NCBI RefSeq assembly: GCF_023380265.1
Contig: NZ_CP093366.1
Span: forward strand, 248,001-312,000
From: Bombilactobacillus folatiphilus
GTDB lineage: Bacteria > Bacillota > Bacilli > Lactobacillales > Lactobacillaceae
Length of the DNA stretch: 64,000 bases
Direction: 5' to 3'
The notes under the pieces were generated by a model, which made no database searches, had not been told where the DNA came from, and was given only the letters and a program-made list of their open reading frames with translations. A program made the position numbers and the translations under genes. Numbering within the stretch: position 1 is the first letter of the stretch; each line of letters starts with the position of its first letter. Of the stretch, positions 50,109-60,821 are shown piece by piece.

Positions 50109-50462
50109 ATGGCAGAAGAACAAATTACTACTGCACAAGCAACTGCTAAGACTGTTCGCATTGCTCCAAGAAAAGTGCGTCTAGTTGTTGACTTAATTAA
50201 GGGTAAAAGTGCTGCTGAAGCTTTGGCAATTTTGCAATTTACTCCACGTGCAGGTTCACCCATTGTGGCTAAAGTATTGAAGTCTGCGATTGCGAATGCT
50301 GAACATAACTATGATTTAGATACGCAAAATCTTGTAGTTACTGAAGCTTACGTTAATGAAGGACCAACTTTGAAACGTTTCCGGCCTCGGGCTAAAGGCT
50401 CTGCTTCTCCGATTAACAAGCGGACAAGTCATATAACAGTTGTTGTTTCCGAAGTCGAATAA
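50109..50462 (+). CDS. rplV: 50S ribosomal protein L22
   Basis: 117 residues. Tunnel-wall protein; the beta-hairpin ([21 protein letters not shown]) is intact. AAAGGAG lies before the ATG. Between rpsS and rpsC as always. Confidence 0.97.
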   Translation: MAEEQITTAQATAKTVRIAPRKVRLVVDLIKGKSAAEALAILQFTPRAGSPIVAKVLKSAIANAEHNYDLDTQNLVVTEAYVNEGPTLKRFRPRAKGSASPINKRTSHITVVVSEVE

Positions 50463-50485
50463 TAATCCAATAAGGAGGAAAAAAC

Positions 50486-51178
50486 GTGGGTCAAAAGATT
50501 AATCCAATTGGATTCCGTGTTGGTGTTATCCGGGATTGGGATTCCAAATGGTATGCTGATAAAAAAGACTTTTCAAATTACTTGCTTGAAGATTTAAAAA
50601 TTCGTAAGTTTATCGAAAAGAAATTAGCTAGTGCTTCAGTTTCACGTATTGAAATTGAACGTGCAGCTAAAAAAATTAATGTTTCTATTCACACTGCTAA
50701 ACCTGGTATGGTTATTGGTAAGGGTGGTTCTGAAGTTGAAAAGCTTCGTAAGGAATTGAATGCATTAACAGGTAAAAATATTCACATTAATATTGTGGAA
50801 ATTAAGAAACCTGATTTGGATGCTAAATTAGTTGGTGAAAGTATTGCTCGCCAACTTGAAGCACGTATTGCTTTTCGTCGTGCACAGCGTCAAGCTACGC
50901 AACGGACACGGCGTGCCGGTGCTAAGGGTATTAAAACTCAAATTTCTGGTCGTTTGAATGGTGCAGATATGTCTCGGACTGAATGGCATACAGAAGGTAC
51001 CGTGCCATTGCATACATTACGAGCTGATATTGATTATGCTTGGGTTGAAGCAACGACAACTTATGGTAATTTAGGTGTCAAAACATGGATTTATCGTGGT
51101 GAAATTTTACCTGATAAACCAAGATCAAACAATCAAACAAATAATCGTAAGAATAACGGAGCGAAAGGGGGAAACTAA
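50486..51178 (+). CDS. rpsC: 30S ribosomal protein S3
   Basis: 230 residues, with an N-terminal KH domain ([15 protein letters not shown]) and the C-terminal S3 domain, ending in an Asn/Lys-rich tail. Lines the mRNA entry channel. GTG start behind AAGGAGG. Confidence 0.97.
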   Translation: MGQKINPIGFRVGVIRDWDSKWYADKKDFSNYLLEDLKIRKFIEKKLASASVSRIEIERAAKKINVSIHTAKPGMVIGKGGSEVEKLRKELNALTGKNIHINIVEIKKPDLDAKLVGESIARQLEARIAFRRAQRQATQRTRRAGAKGIKTQISGRLNGADMSRTEWHTEGTVPLHTLRADIDYAWVEATTTYGNLGVKTWIYRGEILPDKPRSNNQTNNRKNNGAKGGN

Positions 51179-51181
51179 TCG

Positions 51182-51616
51182 ATGTTAGTACCTAAGCGTG
51201 TAAAACACCGTCGTGAATTTCGTGGTAAGATGCGTGGTGTTGCTAAGGGTGGTCGTGAAGTGACTTTTGGTGAATATGGCTTACAAGCTGTTGAATCCCA
51301 TTGGATTACGAACCGTCAAATTGAAGCAGCCCGTGTTGCTATGACTCGTTATATGAAGCGTGGCGGTCGAGTTTGGATTAAGATTTTTCCGCACAAGTCC
51401 TACACCGCTAAGGGTGTTGGTGTCCGGATGGGATCTGGTAAAGGTGCACCTGCTGGTTGGGTAGCTGTTGTTAAGCGTGAAAAAGTCATGTTTGAAATCG
51501 GTGGTGTTCCCGAAGAAGTTGCTCGCGAAGCTTTACGGCTTGCATCTAACAAACTCCCAATCAAAACTAAGTTTGTTAAGCGTGAGGAAGTAGGTGGCGA
51601 ATCTGATGAAAACTAG
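51182..51616 (+). CDS. rplP: 50S ribosomal protein L16
   Basis: 144 residues, sits near the A-site t[22 protein letters not shown] start; [15 protein letters not shown] conserved block. The ribosome site GAAAGGGGG is in the end of rpsC; the last 11 bases overlap rpmC. Confidence 0.97.
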   Translation: MLVPKRVKHRREFRGKMRGVAKGGREVTFGEYGLQAVESHWITNRQIEAARVAMTRYMKRGGRVWIKIFPHKSYTAKGVGVRMGSGKGAPAGWVAVVKREKVMFEIGGVPEEVAREALRLASNKLPIKTKFVKREEVGGESDEN

Positions 51617-51803
51617 TGAAATTAGACAATTAACCACTGCACAAATGCATGATAAAGAAAAGCAATATAAAGAAGAATTATTCAATTTGCATTTTCAACA
51701 GGCAACTGGTCAATTAGAAAATACCGCTCGCTTAAAGCAAGTGCGTAAGAATATTGCACGAATTAAAACAGTTTTACGGCAACAAGAGTTAGAAGACAAG
51801 TAG
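51606..51803 (+). CDS. rpmC: 50S ribosomal protein L29
   Basis: 65 residues, two-helix protein at the tunnel exit. ATG 51606 ([14 protein letters not shown]) matches the family start; a GTG four codons earlier would overlap the ribosome site AGGTGG. Overlaps rplP by 11 bases. Confidence 0.96.
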   Translation: MKTSEIRQLTTAQMHDKEKQYKEELFNLHFQQATGQLENTARLKQVRKNIARIKTVLRQQELEDK

Positions 51804-51819
51804 GAAGGAGAGAATTTAA

Positions 51820-52095
51820 TTGAGCGAAACAGAAAACAATCGTAACCATCGTAAGGTTTATCAAGGACGTGTCGTTTCTGATAAGATGGATAAGACAATC
51901 ACTGTTGTTGTTGAAACTTACAAAACACACCCTGTATATGGTAAACGTTACAGATATTCAAAGAAATATTATGCCCAAGATGATAATAACGAAGCAAAAA
52001 TTGGCGATATTGTTCGTATCATGGAAACTCGTCCCTTGTCACGGCTCAAACGTTTCCGTTTACTAAATGTTGTTGAAAAAGCTGTTAAAATTTAA
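51820..52095 (+). CDS. rpsQ: 30S ribosomal protein S17
   Basis: 91 residues, OB-fold protein of the 30S body. [17 protein letters not shown] and [13 protein letters not shown] motifs. TTG start behind GAAGGAGAG. Confidence 0.97.
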   Translation: MSETENNRNHRKVYQGRVVSDKMDKTITVVVETYKTHPVYGKRYRYSKKYYAQDDNNEAKIGDIVRIMETRPLSRLKRFRLLNVVEKAVKI

Positions 52096-52131
52096 TCATT
52101 GCAATAAAGTTCGTGAGAGGAGGATCCTAAT

Positions 52132-52500
52132 TTGATTCAACAAGAAACGCGTTTACGAGTTGCTGATAATTCCGGCGCTCGTGAATTGCTAACAATTAAA
52201 GTATTAGGTGGCTCAGGTCGCAAAGTTGCCAGCGTTGGTGATGTCGTTGTTGCTACTGTTAAACAAGCAACACCAGGTGGCGTTGTCAAAAAAGGAGAAG
52301 TCGTAAAGGCTGTTATTGTGCGGACTGTTTCTGGTTCACATCGTTCTGACGGCTCCTACATTAGTTTTGATGAAAATGCCGCAGTTATTATTAATGCTGA
52401 TAAGACACCTAAGGGAACTCGTATTTTTGGACCGGTTGCACGTGAATTACGTGATAACAACTTCATGAAAATCGTGTCATTAGCTCCCGAAGTTTTGTAA
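52132..52500 (+). CDS. rplN: 50S ribosomal protein L14
   Basis: 122 residues, interface protein forming bridge B8. [19 protein letters not shown] start. TTG start behind GAGGAGG. First gene of the former spc operon; no separate promoter or terminator is seen before it. Confidence 0.97.
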   Translation: MIQQETRLRVADNSGARELLTIKVLGGSGRKVASVGDVVVATVKQATPGGVVKKGEVVKAVIVRTVSGSHRSDGSYISFDENAAVIINADKTPKGTRIFGPVARELRDNNFMKIVSLAPEVL

Positions 52501-52531
52501 AATCTGGAATTCATAAGGAGGTGCTTGTCCA

Positions 52532-52783
52532 GTGTTTGTAAAGACCGGCGATAATGTCAAGATCATTGCAGGAAAAGATAAGGGTAAAACTGGTACAGTT
52601 ATTAAAGCTTTCCCTAAGGCCAATAAAGTGACTGTTAAGGAAATTAACATGATTAAAAAGCATCAAAAACCGTCCCAAACAGAGCCTAATGGTGGTATCA
52701 AGGACGTCGAAGCTCCGCTTGATGCGTCAAATGTTAAAGTTGTAGCTGCAGAGGAAAAACCTGCTGAAAAGAAATCTAAATAA
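52532..52783 (+). CDS. rplX: 50S ribosomal protein L24, short form
   Basis: 83 residues, assembly initiator. The KOW domain ([27 protein letters not shown]) and [15 protein letters not shown] loop are normal. After ~70 the usual continuation (DPKTG..TRVGYK..) is replaced by a short Ala/Glu/Lys tail, so it is about 18-20 residues shorter than common L24. No frameshift was seen in the 50 bases after the stop. GTG start behind AAGGAGG. Confidence 0.93.
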   Translation: MFVKTGDNVKIIAGKDKGKTGTVIKAFPKANKVTVKEINMIKKHQKPSQTEPNGGIKDVEAPLDASNVKVVAAEEKPAEKKSK

Positions 52784-52808
52784 TTAAGGAAGGAGGATTT
52801 TGTCTAAA

Positions 52809-53351
52809 ATGGAAAATGCTTTGCATAAAAAATATGTTGAAGAAATTGTTCCAAGTTTAGTTGAAAAATTTAACTACACTTCTGTTATGCAAGTACCAAA
52901 GATTGAAAAAATTGTGTTAAACATGGGTGTTGGTGATGCTGTTGCTAACTCTAAGAACTTGGATAATGCCGTTGAAGAATTAAGTTTGATTTCAGGACAA
53001 AAACCTTTAATTACTAAAGCTAAAAAGTCAATTGCTGGCTTCCGTTTACGTGAAGGTATGGCGATTGGTGCAAAAGTTACTTTGCGCGGTGAAAGAATGT
53101 ATGATTTTTTGGATAAATTAATTAACATTTCGTTGCCACGTGTGCGTGATTTTCATGGTACAAATGGTCGTTCATTTGATGGTCGTGGTAATTATACTTT
53201 GGGGATTAAAGAACAATTGATTTTCCCAGAAATTGACTATGATAAGGTCAGCAAAGTGCGTGGTTTAGACGTTGTTATTGTTACAACTGCACAATCTGAT
53301 GAAGAATCCAAAGAGTTATTAACACAAATCGGAATGCCATTTGCAAAGTAA
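52809..53351 (+). CDS. rplE: 50S ribosomal protein L5
   Basis: 180 residues at this start, the family's usual length; binds 5S rRNA and contacts P-site tRNA. The first Met aligns with family starts ([17 protein letters not shown]). A TTG at 52800 is only 3 bases from AGGAGG, while ATG 52809 is 12 away, so the start is not certain. [16 protein letters not shown] is diagnostic. Confidence 0.95.
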   Translation: MENALHKKYVEEIVPSLVEKFNYTSVMQVPKIEKIVLNMGVGDAVANSKNLDNAVEELSLISGQKPLITKAKKSIAGFRLREGMAIGAKVTLRGERMYDFLDKLINISLPRVRDFHGTNGRSFDGRGNYTLGIKEQLIFPEIDYDKVSKVRGLDVVIVTTAQSDEESKELLTQIGMPFAK

Positions 53352-53368
53352 AATAGGAGGTTCAACTC

Positions 53369-53554
53369 TTGGCTAAGAAGTCACAAATTGTTCGGAATCA
53401 TCGTCCAGCAAAACATTCAACACAAGCTTATACACGTTGTGAACGCTGTGGTCGTCCACATTCTGTATATCGTAAATTTAAACTTTGCCGTATTTGCCTT
53501 CGTGAATTAGCTCATGATGGTCAAATTCCAGGTATGCGTAAGGCTAGTTGGTAA
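53369..53554 (+). CDS. rpsN: 30S ribosomal protein S14, zinc-binding type (type Z)
   Basis: 61 residues with all four zinc ligands C24, C27, C40 and C43. This is the zinc form; a zinc-free paralogue for zinc starvation often exists elsewhere in Firmicute genomes. TTG start behind TAGGAGG. Confidence 0.97.
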   Translation: MAKKSQIVRNHRPAKHSTQAYTRCERCGRPHSVYRKFKLCRICLRELAHDGQIPGMRKASW

Positions 53555-53578
53555 AAATAAAACTTAGGAGGTCAGCAC

Positions 53579-53977
53579 ATGTCTATGACAGATCCAATTG
53601 CGGATTATTTAACACGAATTCGTAATGCAAATATGGTTCGTCATTCTTCAGTCGAAGTACCTGCTTCAAATATGAAGAAAAGTATTTCTGAAATTCTTAA
53701 GCGTGAAGGATTTATTCGCGATTATGAAGTGATTGATGATCATAAACAAGGTATAATCAAAATTTATTTGAAATATAGTAAAGATAACGAACGTGTCATT
53801 ACTGGTTTAAAGAAAATTTCAAAACCAGGTTTACGTAGCTACGTTAAGGCTGACGCCGTTCCCAAGGTTCTTAATGGTTTAGGCATCGCGATTCTTTCAA
53901 CTTCTCAAGGAGTTATTACGGATCGTGAAGCAAGAACTAAAGAAGTTGGCGGCGAAGTTATTGCTTACGTTTGGTAA
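53579..53977 (+). CDS. rpsH: 30S ribosomal protein S8
   Basis: 132 residues. Primary 16S-binding protein and classic translational repressor of the spc operon in enterobacteria. [16 protein letters not shown] start; [13 protein letters not shown] end block. AGGAGG precedes the ATG. Confidence 0.97.
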   Translation: MSMTDPIADYLTRIRNANMVRHSSVEVPASNMKKSISEILKREGFIRDYEVIDDHKQGIIKIYLKYSKDNERVITGLKKISKPGLRSYVKADAVPKVLNGLGIAILSTSQGVITDREARTKEVGGEVIAYVW

Positions 53978-54005
53978 AAATCAATAATGAGGAGGTGCCT
54001 ATCTC

Positions 54006-54536
54006 GTGAGTCGTATTGGAAATAAAGTAATTGATCTGCCTGAAGGGGTTAGCGTTAGTATCAAAGATGATACTGTGACGGTTAAGGGTCCTAAGGGTGA
54101 ATTAACCCGTTTAGTTAGTCCTAAGATCAAAATCGTTCAAGAAGACAATCAATTAAAATTTGAACGCAGTAGTGAAAATGATAAAGCTATTCATGGTACT
54201 ACCAGAGCCAATGTTAATAACATGGTTGTGGGCGTTACTGAGGGTTTCCAAAAAAGTTTGGAGCTTGTCGGCGTTGGTTACCGTGCACAAAAAAAGGGAA
54301 ATAACTTAATTTTAAATGTTGGTTATTCTAACCCTGTTGAAATGGATACACCTGAAGGTTTGTCAGTTGATGTTCCTTCAAATACTCAAATCAACATTAG
54401 TGGTATTAGTAAACAAAAGGTTGGCCAATTTGCTGCGGAAATTCGTGATGTACGTCCACCAGAACCTTATAAGGGTAAAGGTATTAAGTATGTTGACGAA
54501 CATATTCGTCGTAAAGAGGGTAAGACTGGTAAATAG
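54006..54536 (+). CDS. rplF: 50S ribosomal protein L6
   Basis: 176 residues, two-domain protein at the factor-binding site. [15 protein letters not shown] start and [16 protein letters not shown] end motif. GTG start behind GAGGAGG. Confidence 0.97.
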   Translation: MSRIGNKVIDLPEGVSVSIKDDTVTVKGPKGELTRLVSPKIKIVQEDNQLKFERSSENDKAIHGTTRANVNNMVVGVTEGFQKSLELVGVGYRAQKKGNNLILNVGYSNPVEMDTPEGLSVDVPSNTQINISGISKQKVGQFAAEIRDVRPPEPYKGKGIKYVDEHIRRKEGKTGK

Positions 54537-54572
54537 ATCAGTTAATTAGTAAAATTTGATGAGGTGAAAATT

Positions 54573-54929
54573 GTGATTACTAAACCAGATAAAAACAAAA
54601 CTCGTGCTAAGCGCCATCGCCGGGTTCGTGCAAAAATCTCTGGTACTGCTGAGCGCCCACGCTTAAACGTTTTTCGTTCCAATAAAAACATCTACGCTCA
54701 ATTAATTGATGACGTAGCGGGTGTAACGCTAGCAAGTGCCTCAACTTTGGATTCAGAAGTTAGTACTGCTAACAAAACTGAACAAGCTGGTGCAGTTGGC
54801 AAATTGATTGCACAACGCGCTGTAAAAGCTGGTAAAGAAGAAGTTGTCTTTGATCGTGGCGGTTATTTGTATCAAGGCCGGGTTCAAGCCTTGGCAGAAG
54901 CTGCTCGTGAAAATGGTTTGAAATTCTAG
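54573..54929 (+). CDS. rplR: 50S ribosomal protein L18
   Basis: 118 residues, binds 5S rRNA with L5 and L25. GTG at 54573 ([15 protein letters not shown]) is chosen because GAGG is 8 bases before; a GTG at 54564 lies within that site. Confidence 0.96.
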   Translation: MITKPDKNKTRAKRHRRVRAKISGTAERPRLNVFRSNKNIYAQLIDDVAGVTLASASTLDSEVSTANKTEQAGAVGKLIAQRAVKAGKEEVVFDRGGYLYQGRVQALAEAARENGLKF

Positions 54930-54946
54930 AAAGGAGGAAGAAATCT

Positions 54947-55447
54947 ATGGCTTTTGTTGATCCATCTCAATTAGAATTAGAAGATCGTTTAGTTTCAATT
55001 AATCGGATTACTAAGGTTGTTAAGGGTGGTCGTCGTCTACGTTTTGCTGCAATTGTGATTGTTGGTGATAAAGATGGTCATGTTGGTTTAGGTACGGGTA
55101 AAGCGCAAGAAGTTCCTGAAGCTATTCGCAAGGCTGTTGACGATGCTCGTAAAAACTTAGTTGAAGTTCCTAAAGTTGGCACAACAATTCCTCATGAAAT
55201 TATTGGTGAATTCGGTGCTGGTCGTGTGCTTTTAAAACCTGCTGTTGCTGGTTCTGGAATTGCTGCTGGTGGTTCGGTTCGTGCAGTTATGGAATTAGCT
55301 GGTATTGATGATATTACCAGTAAATCACTTGGTCGGAATACGCCAATCAATATGATTCGTGCAACGATGGATGCTTTAAGAAAATTAAAAACTTCACAAG
55401 AAGTTGCTAATTTACGTGGTATTTCGACTGAAGAATTACAAGGATAG
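54947..55447 (+). CDS. rpsE: 30S ribosomal protein S5
   Basis: 166 residues with the double-stranded-RNA-binding N-domain ([19 protein letters not shown], the spectinomycin-site loop, unaltered) and S5 C-domain. AAAGGAGG precedes the ATG. Confidence 0.97.
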   Translation: MAFVDPSQLELEDRLVSINRITKVVKGGRRLRFAAIVIVGDKDGHVGLGTGKAQEVPEAIRKAVDDARKNLVEVPKVGTTIPHEIIGEFGAGRVLLKPAVAGSGIAAGGSVRAVMELAGIDDITSKSLGRNTPINMIRATMDALRKLKTSQEVANLRGISTEELQG

Positions 55448-55458
55448 GAGAACACACA

Positions 55459-55641
55459 ATGGCTAATCAATTAAAAATTACTTTAAAGCGTAGTGTGGCA
55501 CACCGAATCCCAGAACAACGTAAAGTTGTGAAAGAATTGGGGCTTGGTCGGATTAACAGTTCAGTTGTCAAGCCTGATAATGCCGCAATTCGTGGTGCAG
55601 TTATAAAAATTGCTCATTTAGTTGAAGTTGAAGAAGCTTAA
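55459..55641 (+). CDS. rpmD: 50S ribosomal protein L30
   Basis: 60 residues. [25 protein letters not shown] is the family signature. GGAG lies 8-9 bases before the ATG. Confidence 0.96.
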   Translation: MANQLKITLKRSVAHRIPEQRKVVKELGLGRINSSVVKPDNAAIRGAVIKIAHLVEVEEA

Positions 55642-55670
55642 ACATTAAATTTTAAGGAGGTGCCTGAATC

Positions 55671-56111
55671 GTGAAGTTACATGAAATTCAAACGAGTGCT
55701 GGTTCCCGTCAGACGCGTAAACGTGTTGGTCGTGGAACTTCTTCTGGTTTTGGAAAGACTTCTGGGCGTGGCCAAAAGGGTCAATTAGCTCGTAGTGGTG
55801 GTAAAACTCGTCAAGGTTTTGAAGGTGGACAAATGCCTTTATTCCGCCGGATGCCAAAACGCGGTTTTAACAATATTAACCGTAAAGAATATGCCGTTGT
55901 TAACTTAGATCAATTAAATCAATTCCGTGCGGGTAGTGTGGTGGATGCCAAATCTTTATTAGAAGCTGGTATCATTAAAAAAGAATTATCTGGCGTGAAA
56001 TTGTTAGCTAATGGTGAATTAACTAAGAAATTAACTATTAAAGTTAATAAAGCATCAAAAGCTGCTCAAACGGCAGTCGAAGCAGCGGGTGGTTCAATCG
56101 AGGTGATCTAA
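55671..56111 (+). CDS. rplO: 50S ribosomal protein L15
   Basis: 146 residues, with the long basic Gly-rich N-terminal arm ([20 protein letters not shown]) that penetrates the 50S. GTG start behind AAGGAGG. Stop overlaps secY by one base. Confidence 0.97.
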   Translation: MKLHEIQTSAGSRQTRKRVGRGTSSGFGKTSGRGQKGQLARSGGKTRQGFEGGQMPLFRRMPKRGFNNINRKEYAVVNLDQLNQFRAGSVVDAKSLLEAGIIKKELSGVKLLANGELTKKLTIKVNKASKAAQTAVEAAGGSIEVI

Positions 56112-57415
56112 TGCTAGGAACATTAAGGAATGCTCTCAAAGTCAAGGAAATACGTAAGAAAATTTTCTTTACGTTGTTCATTTTGGCAGTTTATCGTTTA
56201 GGAGCACAAATCACAGTTCCAGGTATTAATGCACTAGCTATGGAAAAGGTTGGTTCTTCAGGTCTGATTCCTCTGTTAGATACTGTTAGTGGTGGTGGAT
56301 TAGCCAACTATTCAATTTTTTCTTTGGGTGTTTCACCATTTATTACCGCACAAATTGTTATCCAATTACTACAGATGGATATTGTTCCAAAGTTTGTAGA
56401 GTGGAGTAAACAAGGTGAAGTTGGTCGGCGTAAATTAAATCAAGTAACTCGTTATTTAACAATTGTGTTAGCTTTCATACAATCAGTAGGAATTACTGCC
56501 GGTTTCAATGCTTTAAGTTCTATGAAGGGCTTAAAGTTAGTTCCTAAGCCAAGTATTCAAACTTTTGTGGTTTTGGGAATTGCAATGACCGGTGGTTCCA
56601 TGTTGTTGACCTGGATGGGCGAACAGATTACAGATAAGGGGATTGGAAATGGCGTTTCTATGATTATCTTTGCTGGTATTGTGGCACGTCTTCCTCGTGG
56701 AGCATATCAATTAGTTAAAGAAAAAATTGTTAGTTCCACAGGTTCTGATCTTTGGTTAAATATTTTGTTCTTAGTTTTAATTTTAGTGGCTGTTTTACTT
56801 GTAACGCAGTTTACAACTTATGTTCAACAAGCTAATCGTAAGGTTCCGATTCAATATACGCGCCGTGCTAATAGTGGTGGTGCTGAGAGTTATTTACCGT
56901 TAAAGGTGAATGTGGCTGGTGTGATTCCTGTTATTTTTGCCAGTTCGTTGATTGTAACGCCGTCAACCATTTTAATGGCGTTTCAAACTTCGCACGGTGG
57001 TGATACTTGGTATCAGATATTGCAGAATATTTTCAGTTTGCAAACAACAACAGGTTCAATCGTTTATACTGTTTTAATTGTTTTATTCACATTTTTCTAT
57101 GCCTTTGTTCAGGTTAATCCTGAAAAATTAGCTGAAAATCTTCAAAAACAAGGTGCTTATATTCCAGGTATTTGGCCGGGTAAAGAAACAATTAAGTATG
57201 TTTCAGGCTTGTTGATGCGCTTATCCACAGTTGGTGCTGTTTTCTTAGGTTTAATTGCTTTAATTCCACAATTAGCAAGTAATATTTTTGGATTGCCACA
57301 GTCAATTGGCTTAGGCGGAACAAGTTTATTAATTGTTGTGGGTGTAGCGATCGAAGCTAATCGCCAATTAGAAGGTTTGTTGATGAAACGCAAATATGTT
57401 GGTTTTATTCGCTGA
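56111..57415 (+). CDS. secY: Protein translocase subunit SecY
   Basis: 434 residues with 10 membrane helices; pore of the Sec translocon. The N-terminal plug region (TVPGINALAM), QFTTYVQQANRKVPIQY and the C-terminal cytoplasmic tail are typical. Coupled to rplO by TAATG. It would export the adhesin and binding protein found elsewhere in the window. Confidence 0.97.
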   Translation: MLGTLRNALKVKEIRKKIFFTLFILAVYRLGAQITVPGINALAMEKVGSSGLIPLLDTVSGGGLANYSIFSLGVSPFITAQIVIQLLQMDIVPKFVEWSKQGEVGRRKLNQVTRYLTIVLAFIQSVGITAGFNALSSMKGLKLVPKPSIQTFVVLGIAMTGGSMLLTWMGEQITDKGIGNGVSMIIFAGIVARLPRGAYQLVKEKIVSSTGSDLWLNILFLVLILVAVLLVTQFTTYVQQANRKVPIQYTRRANSGGAESYLPLKVNVAGVIPVIFASSLIVTPSTILMAFQTSHGGDTWYQILQNIFSLQTTTGSIVYTVLIVLFTFFYAFVQVNPEKLAENLQKQGAYIPGIWPGKETIKYVSGLLMRLSTVGAVFLGLIALIPQLASNIFGLPQSIGLGGTSLLIVVGVAIEANRQLEGLLMKRKYVGFIR

Positions 57416-57435
57416 GAAGGATTGGTGGCAGATAA

Positions 57436-58092
57436 ATGAATTTGATGCTCATGGGCTTGCCTGGTGCTGGTAAAGGCACGCAAGCTGAAAAAATTGTTGA
57501 TAAGTATCATGTAATTCACATTTCAACAGGTGACATGTTTCGGGAAGCAATGGCTCAAGAAACACCGGTTGGTTTAAAAGCTAAGGGTTTTATCGACCAA
57601 GGGAATCTTGTTCCGGATAGTGTTACGAATGAAATTGTGAAAGAACGTCTAGCCCAAAGTGATGTTTTTCAAGCAGGTTATATGTTGGATGGTTTTCCAC
57701 GCAATTTAGATCAAGCCAAGGCTTTGGATCAAATTAATCAAGATTTGAACTTGAATTTAGATGCAGTTATTGATATTCAAGTTGATAAGAATTTATTAAT
57801 TGATCGTTTGTCAGGGCGTTTCATTTGTCGTGATTGCGGGGCAACTTATCATAAGTTGAATAACCCCACTAAAGTTGCTGGAATTTGTGATCGCTGTGGC
57901 GGGACTGATTTTTATCAACGTGATGATGATAAGCCAGAAACGGTGAAAAATCGTCTGGATGTCAACATCAAAATGAATACACCTTTGATTGATTATTATC
58001 AAAAAGCGGGTGTTCTGCATCAAGTCAATGGTGCACAGGAAATTGATCAAGTTTTTGTAGAAATTGATAAGATTTTAAATGCGATTAATTAA
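57436..58092 (+). CDS. adk: Adenylate kinase
   Basis: 218 residues. P-loop [10 protein letters not shown] (7-16), NMP-binding region and a LID domain with four zinc cysteines C131, C134, C151 and C154, the Gram-positive zinc-LID form. Directly after secY as in most Firmicutes. Confidence 0.97.
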   Translation: MNLMLMGLPGAGKGTQAEKIVDKYHVIHISTGDMFREAMAQETPVGLKAKGFIDQGNLVPDSVTNEIVKERLAQSDVFQAGYMLDGFPRNLDQAKALDQINQDLNLNLDAVIDIQVDKNLLIDRLSGRFICRDCGATYHKLNNPTKVAGICDRCGGTDFYQRDDDKPETVKNRLDVNIKMNTPLIDYYQKAGVLHQVNGAQEIDQVFVEIDKILNAIN

Positions 58093-58120
58093 TTGGTGGC
58101 AACCACTTCATTTATATGAT
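58093..58120 (+). promoter_or_regulatory. Possible promoter before infA
   Basis: TTGGTG (58093-58098), spacer 16, TATGAT (58115-58120), right after the adk stop. Confidence 0.45.
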
Positions 58121-58168
58121 ACACTAACCGGTGTATCGTCTAGTGAGTGCCGAGCTCTCACTATTTTT
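58118..58168 (+). terminator. Tandem hairpins in the adk-infA gap
   Basis: First GATACAC/GTGTATC (58118-58137), then TAGTGAG/CTCACTA (58141-58163) followed by T5. The second looks like an intrinsic terminator or attenuator inside the cluster. Confidence 0.6.
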
Positions 58169-58199
58169 GTGTTTAATGAGAAACGAGGAGGATACTTTT

Positions 58200-58418
58200 T
58201 TGGCTAAAGATGATGTAATCGAAGTTGAAGGAACTGTTTCTGATACTTTGCCAAATGCAATGTTCAAAGTTAAATTAGAGAATGGGGCTACAGTTTTGGC
58301 CCATGTTTCTGGTAAAATTCGGATGCACTATATTCGTATTTTACCGGGTGATAAAGTTACGGTTGAACTTTCACCTTATGATTTAACTAAGGGACGTATT
58401 ACCTATCGTTTCCGATAA
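58200..58418 (+). CDS. infA: Translation initiation factor IF-1
   Basis: 72 residues, the exact family length, one OB fold. TTG at 58200 behind GAGGAGG (spacing 8) gives [12 protein letters not shown]; a longer in-frame reading would include the upstream hairpins and is rejected. Confidence 0.97.
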   Translation: MAKDDVIEVEGTVSDTLPNAMFKVKLENGATVLAHVSGKIRMHYIRILPGDKVTVELSPYDLTKGRITYRFR

Positions 58419-58466
58419 TAGTGTTAGTCAAAGTTGTCCGTCATTTCAGATGGGAGGATTTATTTT

Positions 58467-58583
58467 ATGAAAGTTAGACCATCAGTGAAACCAATGTGTG
58501 AACATTGTAAAGTTATTAAGCGTAAGGGTCGCGTGATGATTATTTGTTCAGCTGATCCTAAGCATAAACAAAGACAAGGTTAA
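58467..58583 (+). CDS. rpmJ: 50S ribosomal protein L36
   Basis: 38 residues: [15 protein letters not shown] and onward. The zinc ribbon ligands C11, C14, C27 and H33 are all present. GGGAGG precedes the ATG by 8-9 bases. Normal infA-rpmJ-rpsM order. Confidence 0.97.
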   Translation: MKVRPSVKPMCEHCKVIKRKGRVMIICSADPKHKQRQG

Positions 58584-58601
58584 AAAGGAGGTTAACAGCA
58601 T

Positions 58602-58967
58602 ATGGCACGTATTGCAGGTATTGATTTACCGCGAGATAAGCGAATTGTAATTGCATTAACCTACATCTACGGGATTGGTGATACAACTGCCCGAAAGGTG
58701 TTGGCGGATGCAGGTGTTTCTGAAGATATCAGAACACGTGATTTGACTCCTGATCAAGAGGAAAAAATTCGTGCACAAGTAGACGGTATCAAAGTCGAAG
58801 GTGACTTACGTCGTGAAATTAGTATGAATATTAAACGCCTTCAAGAAATTGGTTCTTATCGTGGTATGCGTCATCGTCGTGGTTTACCAGTTCGCGGTCA
58901 GAACACGAAGAATAATGCTCGGACTCGTAAGGGCAAGAAGATGGCAATTGCTGGCAATAGAAAATAA
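58602..58967 (+). CDS. rpsM: 30S ribosomal protein S13
   Basis: 121 residues. [25 protein letters not shown] start and the basic tail ([15 protein letters not shown]) that contacts P-site tRNA. AAGGAGG precedes the ATG. Confidence 0.98.
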   Translation: MARIAGIDLPRDKRIVIALTYIYGIGDTTARKVLADAGVSEDIRTRDLTPDQEEKIRAQVDGIKVEGDLRREISMNIKRLQEIGSYRGMRHRRGLPVRGQNTKNNARTRKGKKMAIAGNRK

Positions 58968-58988
58968 GTAAAAGGAGGTAAATAACTA

Positions 58989-59384
58989 ATGGCAAACAAG
59001 AAAGTTAAAACATCACGTAAGCGTCGTGTGAAGAAAAATATTGAATCTGGTGTTGCACATATTCACTCCACTTTTAATAATACAATTGTGATGATTACTG
59101 ATGTTCATGGTAATGCGGTTTCTTGGTCTTCTGCGGGTGCTTTAGGCTTTAAGGGTAGTCGTAAGTCAACACCATTTGCTGCACAAATGGCTGGCGAAGC
59201 TGCTGCCAAGGAATCTATGGAGCATGGTATGAAGTCTGTTGAAGTCGCTGTTAAAGGACCAGGTTCTGGTCGTGAAGCTGCTATTCGTTCTTTACAGACA
59301 ACAGGATTAGAAGTAACAGCCATTCGTGACGTTACTCCAGTTCCGCATAATGGTTCTCGCCCACCTAAGCGTCGTCGTGTCTAG
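58989..59384 (+). CDS. rpsK: 30S ribosomal protein S11
   Basis: 131 residues, 30S platform. [15 protein letters not shown] and [10 protein letters not shown] end are diagnostic. AAAGGAGG precedes the ATG. Confidence 0.98.
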   Translation: MANKKVKTSRKRRVKKNIESGVAHIHSTFNNTIVMITDVHGNAVSWSSAGALGFKGSRKSTPFAAQMAGEAAAKESMEHGMKSVEVAVKGPGSGREAAIRSLQTTGLEVTAIRDVTPVPHNGSRPPKRRRV

Positions 59385-59452
59385 TTTTGACCCAAGCATT
59401 AGTGTATAACTTTTGTTGTAAAACAGTGTTGTGAAAGGGGCAAAACATAATA

Positions 59453-60388
59453 ATGATTGAATTTGAAAAACCTGTTATCACAAAAATTGATGAAACAGAT
59501 AATTATGGTAAATATGTAATTGAGCCATTAGAACGTGGTTACGGAACAACTTTAGGCAATTCTTTGCGTCGAGTTCTCTTAGCTTCTTTACCGGGTACAG
59601 CTGTTTCGGATATTCAAATTGATGGTGTCTTACATGAATTTTCGACAATTGATGGTGTTTTAGAAGATGTAACCGAAATTGTGTTAAATATTAAAAAGCT
59701 TTCTTTAAAATTGTATACTGACGAAAAGAAAGTGGAGATTAATATTACTGGACCTAAGCAGGTGACGGCAGCAGATATTGAAACCGATGATGATTTAGAA
59801 ATTTTAGATCCTGATCAATATATTTGTTCCGTAGCTGAGGGTGGACAGTTGCATATGCAATTGACAGTTAAAACCGGTCGTGGTTATATCCCAGCAGAGC
59901 AAAACAAGACTGATGAAACGCCAATCGGTGTTTTACCTGTTGATTCAATTTTTACCCCTGTTTCTCGTGTGAATTATCAAGTTGAGCATACCCGTGTAGG
60001 TAAACGCAATGATTTCGATAAACTAACATTGGATGTTTGGACGAATGGATCAATCGGACCGCGTGAATCAATTAGTTTAGCTGCTAAAGTTTTAACAGAA
60101 CATTTATCAGTTTTTGTTGAATTAACCGAGGAAGCTAAAGGCGCTGAAATGATGGTTGAGAAGGAAGAAACTCGTAAAGAGAAGAAACTGGAAATGACCA
60201 TTGAGGAATTGGACTTGTCGGTTCGATCTTATAATTGTTTGAAACGAGCTGGAATTAATACGGTTCAGGAATTAACAGATAAATCTGAATCGGATATGAT
60301 GAAAGTTCGTAATTTAGGACGTAAGTCACTTGAAGAAGTGAAGGAAAAATTAGCTAACTTAGGTTTATCACTTCGACAAGACGATTAA
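59453..60388 (+). CDS. rpoA: DNA-directed RNA polymerase subunit alpha
   Basis: 311 residues: N-terminal dimerisation domain ([17 protein letters not shown]) and C-terminal DNA- and activator-binding domain ([22 protein letters not shown]). GAAAGGGG lies about 10 bases before the ATG. Confidence 0.98.
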   Translation: MIEFEKPVITKIDETDNYGKYVIEPLERGYGTTLGNSLRRVLLASLPGTAVSDIQIDGVLHEFSTIDGVLEDVTEIVLNIKKLSLKLYTDEKKVEINITGPKQVTAADIETDDDLEILDPDQYICSVAEGGQLHMQLTVKTGRGYIPAEQNKTDETPIGVLPVDSIFTPVSRVNYQVEHTRVGKRNDFDKLTLDVWTNGSIGPRESISLAAKVLTEHLSVFVELTEEAKGAEMMVEKEETRKEKKLEMTIEELDLSVRSYNCLKRAGINTVQELTDKSESDMMKVRNLGRKSLEEVKEKLANLGLSLRQDD

Positions 60389-60409
60389 GGTAAAAAGGAG
60401 GTAAAGAAT

Positions 60410-60790
60410 ATGAGTTATCGTAAATTAGGTCGTGCATCAGATAAACGTAAAGCTTTATTACGTGATTTGACGACTGATTTGTTTATTAATGAGCATATTG
60501 TAACGACGGAAGCGCGCGCTAAAGAAGTTCGTAAAACAGCAGAAAAGATGATTACTTTGGCTAAACGTGACGACTTACATTCTCGTCGCTTAGCTGCAAA
60601 GTATCTACGCAATGAAGTTGCTAATATTACTGAAGAAGAAGATTCTGTAGTAATCCAATCAACTTTGCAAAAATTGTTTAGTGATATTGCACCTCGTTAT
60701 CAAGATCGCCAAGGTGGATATACCAGAATTTTAAAAACTGCACCGCGTCGTGGTGATGCAGCACCAATGGCAATTATTGAATTAGTTTAA
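60410..60790 (+). CDS. rplQ: 50S ribosomal protein L17
   Basis: 126 residues. [23 protein letters not shown] start and GGYTRILK end motif. AAAGGAGG precedes the ATG. Last gene of the ribosomal cluster. Confidence 0.97.
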   Translation: MSYRKLGRASDKRKALLRDLTTDLFINEHIVTTEARAKEVRKTAEKMITLAKRDDLHSRRLAAKYLRNEVANITEEEDSVVIQSTLQKLFSDIAPRYQDRQGGYTRILKTAPRRGDAAPMAIIELV

Positions 60791-60801
60791 TTCTTGATTT
60801 T

Positions 60802-60819
60802 TTTAAATAGCTATTTAAA
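60802..60819. repeat. 18-base perfect palindrome after rplQ
   Basis: TTTAAATAGCTATTTAAA reads the same on both strands. It has no T run after it. It could be a weak hairpin or a DNA-binding site; nothing identifies it further. Confidence 0.6.
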
Positions 60820-60821
60820 TT

